Below are positions 35,335-46,524 of a DNA stretch of 64,000 bases, one piece after another. The stretch comes from Globisporangium splendens (taxonomy: Eukaryota; Oomycota; Peronosporomycetes; Pythiales; Pythiaceae). The position numbers and the translations under genes were made by a program. The stretch is taken from contig VFIW01000054.1 in assembly GCA_006386115.1 (NCBI GenBank), positions 219,333 through 283,332 of the forward strand, read 5' to 3'. Each line of letters opens with the position of its first letter. The first letter of the stretch is position 1. The notes beneath the pieces are model-generated. The model ran no database searches and was not told where the DNA came from. It was given only the letters and a program-made list of their open reading frames with translations.

Positions 35335-37272
35335 ATGCGCCACGTCCCCGAGAAGCGCAAGGTGGCGGTGCCGCCGCTCTCGGCCTCGGGGCTGACGATC
35401 CCGGTGGCGGCGACATCGACAGTCTCGTTCTCGTCGCTCTCGTCCCTCGAGCTGCAGCGTGGGGACTCGTCGTCCAAGGTCGCGTACTCGGACGTCGACA
35501 ACGTTCCGGTGCTCGGCAGCGACCGATCGTACATCCTCTCCAAGCGCTCGTACCTGCCATCGCTGTACACGCCCGATGGCATTGACGGCGATGCGCGGTC
35601 GATGACTTCCTCCATCACAGCGGTGCCGCCGCCGCCTGGGCAGCATGCCGCGGACCAAGAATCATTCTTCTTCAGTGACAAAACCTCCGGGAGTCTCCGC
35701 GTCGACAAGGACCCGATCCAATTGTTCAGCGTACCGTACTTAGGTCTTCTCTTCACGGCATGTGCATCGGGCTTCTCGATCACGTTCTTGCGCTATGGCT
35801 TTCGTCCGCTGCTCGTCGCGTATCTGAGTCTGCACCATCCAAACCAGTTCAAGTCGGCGCAGTACATCCTCGAGTGGCCTGGCGCGCTTGCCGTCTTCTT
35901 TGGCTTAGTGTCGGATTCCGTGCCGATCTGCGGGTATCGTAGGAAACCTTACATGATCCTCGGCTGGGTGCTCAGCTTCGTCATGTTCACAAATATCCCG
36001 ATCTTGACGCTGACGGCATCGGACAAGATTCTGCTTTTCCAGGACTCAACCAGGCCCGGCGCCGCCATCGCGACGTCGAATCTCGAAAAGTACCCGGAGC
36101 AGTATGCACTCATGTACGTGTTATTCGCGGTCGTCGGCTCCATTGGTCTCCAAATGGCGTGGGTGACGTCGCTGGCGATGACCGTCGAGCTTGCACAGCG
36201 GGAACCGTTGTACGTGCGCGGTCATCTCCAGTCGCTGTATATGACCCTGTACTACACGTTCGCGTTCGTGGCCCAAGTACTCGTGTCCAAAGTGCTGTAC
36301 CCTGGCAAAGCAGGGGAAGACTTGCGATCCGAGATCACGATGGGCGAAGCTGGTGTCCTGCTTGCTGTCACGTGCGCGCTTGCGTTCCCTATGGCGCTGT
36401 TTTTCCTCAAAGAGGACAAAGTGACGTACATTGCCGAGGACGGAACTGAGCAGCTCGTTAACGCTACTGACCTTGGCAGCTTTTCGCTCAGGGTCCGGAT
36501 GCGCGAGCTGCTGCGCTTCTGCCAGCAGCAAGTGGTCTACCGCGTCATCCTGTTCGTCTGCGGCATCGTGCTCATCCTCGGCGTATACAACCAGAATCTT
36601 CGCGATGCGCTCGCGACTTGGTCTGGCATTACACCTGCAGACACGTTAAACGTCCAAATCGCGCAGAATGCGTGCATCGTGCTTGGGCTCGTGCTCTGGA
36701 AGGCGTGGTTCGTCAACACGAGCTGGCAAAAGCTCGTGGTGCTCGGCGTCAGCTTCTACGTGTTGTGTTCTATCGTGCTCACGGTGCTGACGGTGTTTGC
36801 GTGGGTTCGCGAGGGTCGGTTCTTTCTCGTGTTTGTTGCGCTCTTGGAGGTGCCGAAGGGGTGGTTCAAGCTCATGGCGGTCGTGCCCGCGACCGAGATC
36901 GCCGAGCCGGGCCGCGAGGGCGTGATCATGGGGCTCGTCTTCTCCTTCCAGGCGCTCGTGTACATCACGGCCAACATCATGTCGCTGTCGCTGAGCCAGG
37001 TCATCGGCACGAATGTCATGGAGACCCAGGTGCGCGCAGACTCGACGAAGACGCGGGAGACCGTCGTCACGGCCGCAGTCGTGTACTACCTCATTAATCT
37101 GTCGAGCGTCATGCTCGCGCCGGTTTTGCCGGCGCAGAAGATCGAAGTGCAGCAGATGCGCGCATACGGAGTCGGGAACCCGTTCATGGGGTACCTCATC
37201 GCCGTGGCTTTCGTGCTGCTACTGCTTTTCGGGTTGGCCGCCAATATCGTGCTGATCGGCAGGGGAGGCTGA
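35335..37272 (+). CDS. Folate-biopterin transporter family protein (BT1/FBT, MFS), member D
   Basis: Single exon, 645 residues from ATG 35335. A Ser/Pro-rich cytoplasmic N-terminus of about 125 residues precedes the transporter core. FBT marks are the GLVSDSVPICGYRRKPYMILG block, the VELAQREPLYVRGHLQ segment and the VPATEIAEPGREGVIMGL segment (the equivalent of VPLTEIIQEGSEGVTVGL in the tandem pair). It is clearly diverged from the other three members and has a longer loop between helices 3 and 4. Substrate not determinable. It is convergent with the IQ-motif gene, with 96 bases between stops. Confidence 0.88.
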   Translation: MRHVPEKRKVAVPPLSASGLTIPVAATSTVSFSSLSSLELQRGDSSSKVAYSDVDNVPVLGSDRSYILSKRSYLPSLYTPDGIDGDARSMTSSITAVPPPPGQHAADQESFFFSDKTSGSLRVDKDPIQLFSVPYLGLLFTACASGFSITFLRYGFRPLLVAYLSLHHPNQFKSAQYILEWPGALAVFFGLVSDSVPICGYRRKPYMILGWVLSFVMFTNIPILTLTASDKILLFQDSTRPGAAIATSNLEKYPEQYALMYVLFAVVGSIGLQMAWVTSLAMTVELAQREPLYVRGHLQSLYMTLYYTFAFVAQVLVSKVLYPGKAGEDLRSEITMGEAGVLLAVTCALAFPMALFFLKEDKVTYIAEDGTEQLVNATDLGSFSLRVRMRELLRFCQQQVVYRVILFVCGIVLILGVYNQNLRDALATWSGITPADTLNVQIAQNACIVLGLVLWKAWFVNTSWQKLVVLGVSFYVLCSIVLTVLTVFAWVREGRFFLVFVALLEVPKGWFKLMAVVPATEIAEPGREGVIMGLVFSFQALVYITANIMSLSLSQVIGTNVMETQVRADSTKTRETVVTAAVVYYLINLSSVMLAPVLPAQKIEVQQMRAYGVGNPFMGYLIAVAFVLLLLFGLAANIVLIGRGG

Positions 37273-37368
37273 ACCAAGGTAGCAATGGGAAGAAGTGAAT
37301 CACAATGATAATAAAAGTATTTATGAAATTACCTATGAGTGCTGTGCATGAGGATCCGATTCTGTTCA

Positions 37369-39059
37369 TCACTGCCGTGGGGTGTCCAAGTCGTTGCTTC
37401 TGCTGCTCCGTCGCTGTTTCCGCTTCAGAATCTGCTGCGTCTCGTCACTCAGCACCTGCGCCGCGATTTTCTGTTGTGCCTGCTCGAGTCGCAGCCTCGC
37501 TTCCTCCTCTTTGCGCTGCTTTTCGTCTTTCTTGGACTGAAGCTCTTTGATCGCAATGAAGCCTCGTCGCTCCAAATCCTCCCGCAGTGCCTGGGCGTGC
37601 GCCATGCGCAGTTGTCGTTGCTCTTCGTCGAGTCGCTGCCTCTCAAGTTCAGCGAGGCGAGCCACCTCACGCTGTTTCTCCACGAGAAGCGCGCGCGCAG
37701 CCTCTCGCTTTAGGTTTTCCTCGTGGACACGCTACGTGTACACTTGCTGCTTCTTGCGGAGCTCGTCGCGCGAAAGGTCCGGCTTTTGTTTGGTGTAGGT
37801 TGGGGACCTCGCTTTCGGTTGGTGGTGACGATGATCCACTCCTCTTTGCTTCGCTCCATTCCCAGGCACGCCGCGACGAGTATTGGCGCTGCTCATCGCA
37901 CTGAATGGATCCAGAGGATGCACCATTTCAGAGTTAGCATCAACGAGAAGAGCCGCCATATCGATAGCGTACGCGTTGCTGTTCTCAAAGTCTTGAAAGT
38001 TCTCGCCGGACTCGTGCGCATCCGCCATTGTCTCGCTCTCGAGATTAGTTGCCACCGCTGTTTCTCTTTCTGGCACGAGTGCCACTCAGTACTGCACGAT
38101 GGAATTTATCCAGTACAACTGACGAAAAAACGCGCCGATGCGCTTTCGCATGAACTTCTTCCGGTACAGCGCGTGGATGAGCGTGCTCTCGGTGTCGCCG
38201 ACGCCCATGGCCTTGCGCCACTGCGTCTCGATCATCATGTTGTGGTTCACGCAGTTGAGCAGCTCCTTGTGCGAGAGCTCCTCTTTGGCGCGAATGCCCC
38301 TCATGCCGCGCAGGATCTTGCAGCAGAGCAGGCGGAAGCGACGCAGGCGTTCGAGTCGGCGCTTGCGCATCGCACGGTAACTGCGCTGGATGCGCAGCGC
38401 GGCCTTCACAGCCATGGACTGGTAGAAGATGCGCCTCCCCAAATACCCACGGTACAGACGCTGGATCTGCATCGCGCTGAAGTTGAAGTAGTTGTAGTAC
38501 GTCGTCGCGAGCCACTGCTGCTCCGTGTGCAGCTTGTCCATCATCTCCGCCGTCTCCTGGAGCTCCTGCTCAAACACGCTCTGCGTCTGCTCGATGCGCT
38601 CAAGACACGCGTGGATGCGGAACTGCACACATAAAACATCAGTTCTCTGGCACACAGCGCACATCCATCTATCAAATAAACACTGTGTACCTTGGCATGC
38701 TGGAGCTTGTCGATGGCTTTGGGGAGCGTCGTCGTGTTCGCCGTCACCGGCACGTCCTGAGGCTCGAAGCGCTCCGGGTGCGCGTGGTAGTGGCGGCGCC
38801 GTGGTGCCTGGAAGTCGGCGCAGTTGCGACTCGTAAAGTGCGGCAGCGTGAGCGTCTTGCGCGGAGAAGACGCGCCGTAGACGTCCCTGTCCTGTAGCGC
38901 AGCGCGCGCGTGTGAGGCGTCCGCCTTCTCCAGGCGCAGCAGCGGGAGCGACGGTGGCAGTGCGATCTCCATGCCGTGGTGTTTATTGTGGATGCTTGGT
39001 GCAGACTGCATGTGACGCTTCAGTTGGATCGAATGACTAGTTGCGCGAAACCCACGCAT
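37369..39059 (-). CDS. IQ-motif and coiled-coil protein (gene model uncertain)
   Basis: Exon 1 (39059-38691) and the start of exon 2 (38622) are joined by a clear 68 bp intron. Two IQ motifs follow (IQRLYRGYLGRR and IQRSYRAMRKRR), so calmodulin or myosin-light-chain-like partners are likely. The frame meets TGA at 38086-38088, continues in the same frame, meets TAG at 37732-37734, and continues in the same frame as a Glu/Arg-rich coiled coil to 37369. Introns with lengths divisible by three would remove both stops: 38092-37979 (114 bp, with an ACTAAT branch-like site) and 37743-37672 (72 bp). That gives 478 residues; without them the protein ends after 301. Confidence 0.65.
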
Positions 39060-39577
39060 CCTAATGAGGGCGGCAAAAGCATATATTCGTTCCTACAGGT
39101 TACTTGCATTTCAGAATCTAGCTTTTTCGTCTTTCCCTTGTTAATATGCTCTGACAGGTATGTGCTTTAACAGTAGTGTGAAATGAAAGGGGATGCGTTG
39201 TGTGGTAAATCAGGCGGGTAGGGGTGGTTTCGAATGTCCATCATTGGTCAAGCAAGAGTAGATTTTTTCGAAGCGACTTGATCCTAGCAACTCTTATTCC
39301 CATAACCTGTTAAATATTATACGATTCACTAAGCAATGTTTCCGAGCAGCAAACTGGTGAGCAACCACACTCAATAATTACCTCCTAAACATGATGTTAT
39401 CCACCTTGAAGTGTATGAGCATTACAGAAATCGTGTGCACGCCCGAGACTTGCTCAGCGTCGCTCGATGTAAACTCGGACCTGGGATGAACGCGATTCAT
39501 CCAATTCGCCGATCCACATCACGTTTGTCGTCGTGTGGCTGTCGATTCAATCCACTTCAAGGCTGCTAGGAGCCATC
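39060..39577. other. Divergent intergenic region
   Basis: No gene is seen between the IQ-motif gene and the coiled-coil gene, which are transcribed away from each other, so it probably holds both promoters. I find no confident initiator match. Confidence 0.4.
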
Positions 39578-41316
39578 ATGAAGTCGTCCAAGGAGAAGAT
39601 GGATGCTGGTAGGAATACGTCTCTACTGCGCAACGTGATCATGGACCTGCCACAGCAGCAACAGTGCCCGGAATATCTTGAGCGGCAGCCGATGCAGCGC
39701 CATTCCAAAGCCTACTACAGCCAGAACTTTGTGTGGGTCCCCTGCTAGTGAAGAAGATTTGTGTTGTGCAGGTTTGAAAATGAGTTGGCACCTTGCCCTG
39801 TATTTATTTATGTATTTTGATGCTGGCAATTTAGCTGCATGGCGTGCCAGATGAAACGCATTCTGTTTGTCTTTTCGCCCGTGCCCATCTCTGGAGCCTT
39901 AATACAGACCAAACAGGAAGACCATGAGCAGCTGGTACCCATGCTGGCGCTGAAGGCTTTTGCGCAGGAGTCCATGCAAGACCTCGACACGCAGCAGCTT
40001 CAGTTGCTCTCGGAGACGCTGCGGATCGATCTGCGAGGATGTGACGATCGCCGCGACATCGAGCGCATTGTCACGGGGCTCATCTGCCTCGACCAAGATA
40101 CATCACTAGGTACAAAAGTGCTCGTTGTTTTGTATGTTGCGATACTGTTGAAGCTAGCGAGTTGCGGGGTTGTGGTGCTCTGTTTCTAGGTGTGTTTCTC
40201 TCCTGGCTGCGCGCATCGGATCGCCAACATGGCGTCCTGGCAACGAAAACGCCGTTCTGCAACGCGTTTGTGCCCACGATTGCACCACGTGAGCACAGCA
40301 AAAACAAGTGCAGGCCGCAAAAGCCGAGCATTTCGTGTATCTCGTTAAATCAACAGCAACCATCAACACCAGAAGACCAAGTCAAAGATCACCATTTGGA
40401 CGAAGAGATCGACTTGAGGCTGGCAGAATTGCAGGACCTGGAGCGCGATTTCAAAGCAGCCGAGCGACTCGCGCACACAGGAGTACCTACGTTTGAGAAA
40501 ATGAAGCAGTTTCTCATGAAATTGACGCTGCTGCGCGCCAAGGAAGAAGAAACGAGACGCTTTTTCATCAAGCAGAACGCGCTGCTCAAGAAACAGCGCG
40601 GCGAGATGCGCGACGAGACGCTGCACACCCGCGCTCAGCTGGATTTCTTCGTCGAGGGGTTCGCGAATCTCCGACACCGCCACGACGCGCTGCTCGAAAA
40701 GTCCACACGGATGCACGCGGAAAGTGAAATGGCGCAACAAATCTTCCTCTCGATGAGTGCCCACGAAAGCCACTTGGCAGCGATCATGGCGCATACTCTG
40801 AATGCCCAGGTAGCGAAGAACAGCGCACAACAAGAGAAACTGGACGCTGCTGAAGCGCAAATTCGGGAGCTCGAGGAGAAGCAGAAGGAGCTCCTGGCAC
40901 AGATCAGTCAGCTCAAGCAAGCTCACGGAGACGCGAGGAAGGATGCAAACTGCTACAAGCGCCAGTTGCGGAAACGTAAGCAGAAACTCGCAAACATGGA
41001 GAGCGAGAACGGCGACTGCGGCTTTTTCCGAGATCAGACGATAAGCCTGCGCCAGTCGTTCGTGAGCTTGCTGGGATATTTACGTGGGTCCGTGCTAAGA
41101 GACACAAAGTCTCCGAAACAAGTGCTCAGCAAAGAAGCGTTGAGAATCATCCATCAAGCCCTCAGCGCGACTGCGAGTCCTCCGGCTAAAGTAGCAGCAT
41201 CCCAAGAGAATGAGCAGAAGCAGAATCCGCCAGCTACAGCTAGCACTGCGTCAGGCATGGAATCAATATCAGAGAGCAACAGCAGCGAGCTGTATCCCGA
41301 GACTATCTCGAGCTAA
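39578..41316 (+). CDS. Coiled-coil protein of unknown function
   Basis: Three exons, 39578-39747, 39835-40109 and 40190-41316, with introns of 87 and 80 bp (GTGAAG...TAG, GTACAA...TAG); 523 residues. The first 100 residues hold a Gln-rich start and a helical segment around LDTQQLQLLSETL. From about residue 225 to 430 the sequence is long helical coiled coil (EIDLRLAELQDLERDFKAAE, later ELEEKQKELLAQISQLKQ). The C-terminus is Ser/Thr/Ala-rich and disordered. I do not recognise a family. It lies 51 bases upstream of the next gene on the same strand. Confidence 0.75.
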
Positions 41317-41367
41317 CCTGAGCGAACACTGGTTCCTAGAGTTGTAAAGAAAACGACAGAAGCCAAA

Positions 41368-42808
41368 ATGGACCTCGACGAAGCCATGCGGGGAATCTTC
41401 TTACTCGGAGGAAGCGAAGGAGAGAGTGAAAAGTGTGCAGTTATACTGAGCTCAAAACTGAAATACGTCCCCATCGATGCGAGAAGCATACTCTTACGCT
41501 TTGAGGAAGCCGAGCGGCAGCGTCGACTGCAACAAGCGCTGGAACTTGTTCGGGTGACTGAGGGAGGATCCGGCGATCCTTTAGCAGGAGTGACCATTTC
41601 GATGGCGAATCCCGACATTGGTGACACGGAGAAGCCATTGCAAATTGACTCCTACCAACTAGAAGTGAAACAGTACATTGAGGAAGAAATGAAAGCTCGC
41701 GGCGCGCGAGGCTTTGTCCTGTTTAACTGGGAGTTCACGACCTACGATGCAAATCAGTTGATCGGAATGGGGTTTCCTGTGGACAGTATCATTGACTTGC
41801 AAACTCCAGCTCCTCTTCCGCCTCAAAAGCCGCCTGCATCTGGGGCTTCAACTACTGCATCATCCCCCACAACTAAACAGCCTGCTTCTTTATCTCGTAC
41901 CAGAGCCACTCCCAACAGCTCTCCAGTCAAACCGAGCACCACAAACTCCCGAGTCCCAAGTGCCGCATCTAGGAATGCAACGCCAGCGACTTCAGGTTCA
42001 GCAGCAGCTACCAAGTCTCCATCAAAGTCTACACCGATCAGCAGCAGCTCAAGTCCGTCCCGAGCAAGTTCTCGGCAAGCGCCGCCAAAGACCCCTGAGC
42101 CAAAGAAACGACCAGTCGAGACTCCGTCCAAGCAGTCTCAACAGAAAGCGCCACCGACACCAACAGGCAAGAGACCGACTGCAACACCAGCAGCAACTCC
42201 GAAGTCTGCTGTGCCATCTCCTGAGAAGAAACCTCCAAAGATCGATCGAAAAGCTCAGTTCAAAGGCATGATGCATGTGTTTCACCAAATTGCACCTGCG
42301 AGTTTCCCAGGAGAGCGCGTGCAGTGCATTCTGAACGTCCTAGAGGAGCAAAAAAAAGAAGGCTGCGCCATTTGTGCAGTGGGATGAGGCAACTCAACGA
42401 ACAAATGAGATGCTGGCGATGTTTGCCGAAGATGTCCATATGATGATCCACGTTGAGCAGGAAAATCGCAAACCGAAGAAACCTGGTGACCTCTCTCCGC
42501 CTTCTTCATCATCGATCGGCAGTGGCGCCAGTAACAAATCCACGAATAGCCCGTCTAAGGCAACAGCAGCATTGTCAGTGAGTAGCACAGCTCGATCTAA
42601 AGCCAAGTCGCCGGTCAAGCCGATGCCAACCGCTCGTGGATCGGGGGCAGTAGCCGCGGCGACGAGTCGTCGAGCGACTTCGACAGCGACGACGCGTACG
42701 ACTGGCGTCTCATTTCCAACGCCCGTGTCCCCAAAGCGTCCAGAGCAGCGGTCCCCAGACAGAAGCAAACGCGCGTCCTTCGCGACGTCGTCTCTCCTGG
42801 CAAGTTGA
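41368..42808 (+). CDS. Ser/Pro/Thr-rich protein of unknown function, frame broken at an A8 run
   Basis: An ATG frame from 41368 stops at 42387 (339 codons), but coding sense continues in the next frame to 42808. The switch is at a run of eight A at 42350-42357; with seven A the frame reads on through APFVQWDEATQRTNEMLAMF to a protein of about 480 residues. An acidic, helical N-terminal part of about 150 residues is followed by a long Ser/Thr/Pro/Lys linker, a short folded-looking block (FKGMMHVFHQIAPASFPGER) that spans the break, and a second Ser/Ala/Lys-rich tail. No known family. A homopolymer sequencing error is the simplest reading. Confidence 0.65.
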
Positions 42809-43211
42809 AGAAAAGGTAGATGGGTACACTTTCTTTCGTCTGTTGATTGGCCGAAAAATGTTCAAGGTGTCATTAGTCGATTTTCTCGCAGTACACCAAG
42901 GTATCTGCTAATAGTACAGCAGTTGTCCACTTAGTGGAGAGTGTCGAGCACACAAAAGTCAAAACAAAGGTTCATCCGCCACACCAGTTAACGCGTCAGT
43001 TTGAATAACACCGGTTTCAATATTGCTGACACTGAAAACCCTACCGTCAGTTCAGTACTTGAAGCAGTTACGAAAGGCAGGAGTGTTGGTCCTTTTGATG
43101 TCCCAAATTGGACTTTTCGCTGCAAAAGACCAGCAAGAAACCCCAACAGCGACGTAAACAGGGACGAGCATAAGAAAGAGAGAGAGCAGCGGAAGAGCGA
43201 AGGACGAAGGC
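42809..43211. other. Short intergenic region
   Basis: Upstream region of the ELMO gene. No coding sequence or clear motif is seen. Confidence 0.4.
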
Positions 43212-45198
43212 ATGGAGCGGACAACACCAGCGCATACGCCGCAGAGGAAGCGGCGCGACACGCCTGCAGTCCTGCAGACTCCTCAGCGCTCCACTGAGTA
43301 CGCCGCGGGCGACGATGAGCTTGAAGAGAAAACGGGTGTCGTGCACCTGAGCGAGCTCGTGGAAATCCCGATGGAAGACGACGAGAGCCACGACGACATG
43401 GACGCGCACCACAACGAAGAACGGAAGTCGTGGGCAGCTAGCGGTCCGACGATGATGCAATTGCCGTCGAGAAAGCATTCTGGTAAGAATAGTGGGGAAG
43501 ATGATGGGTCATCGCTACGACCACTGGATCCTCCTCCTGCTCCTGTGAGGACAACAGCCGATGATGAGATCAATTCCGAAGTATTCAATGAGCTGCCTGT
43601 TGATATTCAGCAGGAGATTCTGGCGGAACGAGCTGCACGGATGGCTGTTAATATCGAGCTAGTGGACAATGGTGGGGAATGGAGAGAAGGTTCATCCCGA
43701 GATGCATCGTTTGAAAGCAATGAAGAGTGTGCAACAGACTTACGACTGGGAGATGGGTGGGTCTGTAGAGTGTGCACGTATGTAAACCATCCGCAACTGA
43801 TAGAGTGTGAGATTTGCGAGACCTTGTGCATCCAGCCTGACGATTATACTGGAGACTTTGAGGACGAGGCAGAGGAAGTGCGAGCCGCTCGACGATTGTC
43901 AACTCCAACCTCGTCCAGTAGTAACAGAAGCCGCAGCAGTAGCAGCGAGCTTTACTCTAAATTGAGCCAAAAGATCAGCTCGACGGCTATGTCCAAGACG
44001 CTCCAGAGGATTCGCTTGCCAGCCACACCTGCGGCCACGAAACTCACGATGAAAGAAGACCCAACGGCCGAGGATTTGCTGATCGTAGCGACCGCAAAGA
44101 TCCAGCAACTGCAGTCGACCGCATCGCAGGGCTTTCTTCATGCAAAGAACACCATCATCGCGAAAACCAGCTCATCCAGCAGAAAGAACTCGATGCATGG
44201 AGAACCAAGTCTCCCTTCGCTGGAAGCAGCAAGTGAACTTGGCGTGCTTCAGCGCGATTTGAACATGAAATGTGAGTCGGACAATGAGATCTACGAGAGT
44301 CTGCTAGAACGCCTTTGGAACGCGATCTACCAAGATGCGCCTGCGATGCGGAAAGCTCCGTCTTCAGGCGAAGGGAGTTTGTCAAAGAGACCGTTTGAGC
44401 GCATTTCGGACGGATGGATAGACATTGGGTTCCAGGGTACGAACCCGGACACGGATTTCCGCGGTGGTGGGCTTCTCGCACTCAAATGCCTCGTGTACGC
44501 GTTCGAGGCATTCCCACAAAGGATGTTTGAGATCGTGCTAAGCCAAAAGCCGTCGGGTGGGGGAAAGAAATGGTACCCTGTGTGCGTCGCTGGGATCAAC
44601 TTGACGTGCATGATCGCAGGTTGCCTCAAGCTGGGCAACGGCAAGTACACGGAGACCCCCGAGACATTTTGGAAGCTGTTTGAAGAGCCCTCTGCGTTCT
44701 ACCAACTGTTTTTCTATGGTGCGTTTGCGTTTATGTTGGACTCAGGAGATCTCTGTCGATACTAACCCGTTTATTTTGTTGTGTGTTCTTCCTAGCGTTC
44801 TTGAAAATGGACGCAACGTGGCGCAGGATGAACACTTCGCATATGGAGTTTGGAGGTACGAGTTTTCATGGCTTTCTCCAAACCACATCTGGTCTCTCGT
44901 TTAATTTTTCGCCGGGTCATGTTTCTCTTTCTCTGCAGTTGTGCTGAAAGCGATGCGCAAGATGGTCGTGTACATATTGGACCAGGCGCCCGAGTCGCTC
45001 GACGATCTCCGTGAAGCCGCGGATCGAACGTTCCTGGACCGCTTTATCGTGTGCATGTCGTCGAGTTTCCTGGAAGACTCGGAGAACGGCGAGTGCCCCG
45101 ACCCGTACAACGTGCTCGAAGACGACAACGAAGTGCTGTTAACCCCTTCGAGGTCGTCGCTCTCGGCCAAACTCACGGCTGCCTCCCCAACGCGTTGA
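43212..45198 (+). CDS. ELMO-domain protein with UBM-like and RanBP2/NZF zinc-finger modules
   Basis: Three exons, 43212-44718, 44796-44855 and 44939-45198; introns of 77 and 83 bp; 608 residues. The acidic N-terminus carries a UBM-like ubiquitin-binding motif at about residues 118-140 (VFNELPVDIQQEIL). A RanBP2/NZF finger follows at about 182-207 (GWVCRVCTYVNHPQLIECEIC). After a Ser-rich linker comes an ELMO domain at about 394-560 (GWIDIGFQGTNPDTDFRGGG, then FLKMDATWRRMN after splicing). ELMO domains act in Arf/Rac GTPase control. The added ubiquitin-binding modules suggest recruitment to ubiquitylated membranes or cargo; that is inference. Confidence 0.88.
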
Positions 45199-45314
45199 CT
45201 GGAACCATCCAAATTGCTTCGTCAAACAGACCTCCAAGGCAACAATCATATACACTCGGTAGTCTAACCATCATAAATAGACCCTTGTATTGCATTTCCC
45301 AGCTCTCTCTTCCT

Positions 45315-46098
45315 CTAGAGCCCAAATTTCAAGCAGCCGCTCTCTTTATGCTGGTCGCCGCACTTGATGCGACAATACCGGGAGCCACAGCGCGTGCACG
45401 AATATGCCGCGAAGAACCCGCACACGCAGCAAAAGCGCCGCGCAGGATGGGTGGAAGCTGCTGCCGCGACCGTGATGTAGTTTGGCACATTGGGGTCGAA
45501 GGAGTCACCGGCGCCATGCTCCTCAAACACCAATTGCGCCAGGCTTTTCACCTTCCACTTCTTTGCTTTCCTACCAAACCATGAGCCGATAGCAACGATA
45601 GCAGACCAGTGAGCATTCCTATAGTGAACAGAGCATACAGGCATTCACGCAACGCACGCTTTGGTCGCGAGCTTTCGGTTCTTGTGCGCTCTCTTGTCCT
45701 TGCCTGGAGTGCCAGCGCCAGAAGGCGCATCTCCCTCGTCGATGTACATATCGTCGTCGTTCGCGTCGTCGCCGCCCGCTTCCGCATCGACGCCGTAGTT
45801 GTCTGCCTCGAGCGCATCTAAGCGCGCATTCCGCGCGACCGTGCGCGTCTCCTCGTCCACGTGCTGCATCGCCTTGCTCAACTTCACCATGCGACCTGCA
45901 AACCACACGAGGCAACACACACACGAGAACGCCACGCTCAGTGTCTTTTAGAGAGATAGATAGCGAGAGATAGAGATATCACACGGCACCAGAGAAACGC
46001 TTGGTCTTCGCCGCGCGCTTCGCGGTCGCGGATGCCGCCGCCGTCGTGCGCAGGATCGTCTCGTTCCAGCGCTTCTTGCCATCGTACACCTTGCCCAT
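45315..46098 (-). CDS. ZNHIT1: ZNHIT1/SWC6 homolog, SWR1 chromatin-remodelling subunit
   Basis: Three exons, 46098-45990, 45895-45658 and 45570-45315; introns of 94 and 87 bp; 200 residues. The C-terminal HIT zinc finger is clear (CCVCGFFAAYSCTRCGSRYC followed by C-x3-H-x4-C), preceded by the YITVAAAAS-type stretch that in this family leads into the finger. A basic Lys/Arg/Ala-rich N-terminus and an acidic Asp-rich middle match family form. Known members are part of the SWR1/SRCAP complex that places H2A.Z into nucleosomes. It is convergent with the ELMO gene, with 116 bases between stops. Confidence 0.9.
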
Positions 46099-46524
46099 TG
46101 CTCTCGGAACTTGCCGAATGTGGCGTGTGATACAAACTGGTGGCACTCTATCTGCGATTTTGCAATTTGTATCTGTCTATTTATGTAATTTATTATGATA
46201 CTGTACTTTGTGAACCCATTTTGACAAAGAGGAACCTGACTCACGCAAAATGCTCACTTGGATTGCGCGCATGCTGAGGGCTTACGAACGCCATCAGCGA
46301 CAACGACAGCATTACTGGGCGTGAAAGGTATTCGCGAGTGTGTTCTAGCAAGTGCCTTGGACACCAGCTTCTGCCAATCGATTGTCGTTACGAAAAGAAG
46401 AAAAGAATACAAAGACAAACAGCCTACACCATATTCGTACAATACACACATCGTTCTTTGTGCTACCATGCTACCCACCAGAGTCTTACAAATGCACAAT
46501 CGGGTGCTCGGCCTGGAAAGTGCC
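46099..46524. other. Intergenic region
   Basis: Lies between the start of ZNHIT1 and the stop of the Kir gene, both on the minus strand. No gene is seen. Confidence 0.4.
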
